13,163 bases of DNA from Omnitrophica bacterium RIFCSPLOWO2_01_FULL_45_10. GTDB taxonomy: Bacteria; Omnitrophota; Gorgyraeia; 2-01-FULL-45-10. Location: assembly GCA_001804165.1 (NCBI GenBank), contig MHFL01000005.1:1-13163 (forward strand), read 5' to 3'. The position numbers were made by a program, and so were the translations under genes. Positions 12,801-13,163 of this stretch are shown here, in pieces (position 1 is the first letter of the stretch; each line of letters opens with the position of its first letter). The notes beneath the pieces were generated by a model, which ran no database searches, was not told the DNA's origin, and saw only the letters and a program-made list of their open reading frames with translations.

Positions 12801-13163
12801 TATGTTTTAAAGCCATCTTTCGAAGCTTCTATAAAGTAGTTTCCGTTGATATAATTATCGCGGTAGACGTCAAAATGGCCTATCTTGGTTCCCGGCGGGT
12901 ACGTAGGATCGGCTTCGTAGGCGGTAAGGGCTTCGCCGAAGACCTGTGTCTTAGTTATGTCAAGAATGCGGATCTTTGCGCCTCCAAGGCCAATCTTCCC
13001 TCCGGCAGAGTCCAGTTGATAAATCGTGCCGAATATAACGGTCTTCTGGACAGTGACTGTGATATTTTCTGAAACGGTGTTTTTCCCATCTGTTACTGTG
13101 AAATTTATGTCTGGATAGGTTCCTTTTTGCCCGTGGCTTGGCTCCCATAAGAATGTATTAGTC
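9863..13163 (-). CDS. large secreted protein: Ig-like, alpha/alpha-barrel glycosidase-like and beta-helix domains (5' end outside window)
   Basis: The C-terminal 1,099 residues of a bigger protein; the frame is open to the window edge. The start reported from TTG at 12784 is not a real start. Order from the N side: an Ig/cadherin-like domain (13163-13049, INFTVTDGKNTVSENITVTV); a prealbumin-like repeat (about 13045-12790, GTIYQL...YFIEASKDGF); a beta-sandwich segment (about 12780-12190); a helical barrel (about 12180-11050) with FLWSYAWLMANYDPATGMVQ, FLRDAALFGLSASE and a GSAIAFLGD loop, resembling glucoamylase-like GH144-type (alpha/alpha)6 folds. A right-handed parallel beta-helix follows (about 10970-9900), opening IRVPQDYSTVQAAIDAA and ending NDFDGTRNDMGVYGGP. 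Likely a cell-surface or secreted polysaccharide-acting protein. The glycosidase call is inference. Confidence 0.85.
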   Translation of the reverse strand, partial: TNTFLWEPSHGQKGTYPDINFTVTDGKNTVSENITVTVQKTVIFGTIYQLDSAGGKIGLGGAKIRILDITKTQVFGEALTAYEADPTYPPGTKIGHFDVYRDNYINGNYFIEASKDGFKTYYGFALLRDNSMMPFSVTLAKVPPKEYWVILDENDKPLPAEGYYYNYTGGDRGLLNTGDVTYTWDGNSTYTSTVTNVEPGQYWTHGGWWYSLIRIDRDNIPLDFKRIFGPYIKPEYQGKITELEFAVNDVVSDYFVRLRVELKDQFGNVLKQYPLDPDVTYPCTFRIDLTQDLDLLENVEQFVWVMDFAELGDSVSVDRIRLKVRVPDLPAEEEAFLWSYAWLMANYDPATGMVQDRSNFRSGDYENLTATAKAAKITYYAYRKGIITRESAEAIITKIADTLINRVPKGPAGINTLWPHFTKNGGTERCDGTEWASGDTAYAALDMITALRMIGDPNNQITSFENFLKAINWADIRSGGAISHGYLYNGTKIPYYWQGFGMETVGVNWAYASSTGETELVMSIPPSDNGSGFVDNACYPAVFAGIDGWGNDWTQYRMNMANTQIGWYSTPEHLNPFLRDAALFGLSASEVPEEGSYGAYGVGGRTDSFNDGNGEVIVPHYSAMISDIKPDEATGMWEALRDRKYPNGSAIAFLGDTVTVSPLNNVESMRVNKNTGKVTVNYLKGSWNMALQAEGWAMMGEVVRNDLENAVQSNVFLKNGYDILKLQQRSNIIRVPQDYSTVQAAIDAAVSGDTIEVAAGTYNENIILNKSGVILQGVGTDRSSYIWGVSGTPVISCANINGSETIIKGFVIGGDTYSVRCAGTVSSLKIENNKLQGAIYMDTGASAVVQNNYFWNTWVLGTAGNNHLDFIGNTCRTSGPNLRGLYVMGTTGLIKDNIFNSRWDGAIEAYESSNLEIINNNISNNYGWNGTAGITVYNSTAVIKNNIFYNLGVHTQVPKGVALRAENSTISFFNNTIDYIWGYNNTTSGVGMYLNNSNLIAKNNIFTHIGPGSEVICFSGTGTQDFSYNDLWSNTTLASTCGVVMGAGNMMQDPLFGVYPYHLGIGSPCINSGDPDTQYNDFDGTRNDMGVYGGPLPLP

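Noticed and set aside
12875-13148. Short ORFs on either strand at the right end
   Set aside because: They are out-of-frame shadows of the large minus-strand gene.
1-13163. CRISPR array, rRNA or tRNA genes
   Set aside because: No regularly spaced direct repeats and no tRNA or rRNA signature were seen; the AGTCGAAC near 3666 lacks a cloverleaf context.

Overview
The window looks like a chromosomal segment of an uncultured Gram-negative-type bacterium. It has moderately low GC, strong AGGAGG-type ribosome binding sites on most genes, signal-peptide-bearing periplasmic proteins and a very large secreted beta-helix protein. The gene set (a divergent YchF, YajQ, a tiny Cys-rich ribbon protein, TA cassettes) would fit an Omnitrophota-like lineage. 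That placement is inference from general gene content, not a proven assignment.

Layout. (1) 22-2610, plus strand: a 77-aa protein of the kind seen in integrative elements, followed by a 781-aa GHKL/MORC-like ATPase; this is a candidate defence or mobile-element module whose upstream part is cut off. (2) 2686-3537: a membrane-anchored SIMPL-domain protein and its terminator. (3) 3538-4001: a 460-base gene-free stretch with a GC-rich, hairpin-dense element (about 3605-3785). After it comes what looks like an orphan ~75-nt small RNA, with its own sigma70 promoter (3800-3828) and terminator hairpin (3874-3909). (4) 4002-4581, minus strand: a Spy/CpxP-like periplasmic protein with a clear promoter and an upstream tandem repeat.

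(5) 4620-6760: an accessory island of toxin-antitoxin-like cassettes. It holds a zeta toxin with a 50-aa antitoxin, a nucleotidyltransferase with its small upstream partner, and a GIY-YIG protein. The first two cassettes have promoters placed so that the mRNA should be leaderless. Each is preceded by a diverged copy of the same minus-strand C-terminal coding fragment, and the island is bounded by 11-bp inverted copies of GTGCCACCCTA. A short HsdS-like fragment also lies here.

(6) 6779-9847: a tightly packed plus-strand operon. It encodes a 4-OT-type tautomerase, an exported rhodanese, an exported cyclophilin, a YchF-like protein with degenerate nucleotide-binding motifs, YajQ and a 44-aa Cys-rich protein. 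A promoter at 6695-6723 lies inside the end of the preceding GIY-YIG gene. (7) 9863-13163, minus strand: the C-terminal ~1,099 residues of a giant secreted protein (Ig-like, prealbumin-like, beta-sandwich, alpha/alpha-barrel glycosidase-like and parallel beta-helix regions), open at the window edge and convergent with the operon.

How the parts relate: regions 1 and 5 look accessory and conflict-related, regions 4 and 6 envelope or redox and translation-related housekeeping, and region 7 polysaccharide-related secretion. The most unusual material is the repeat-flanked leaderless TA island, the orphan RNA/GC-rich element, and the YchF paralogue.
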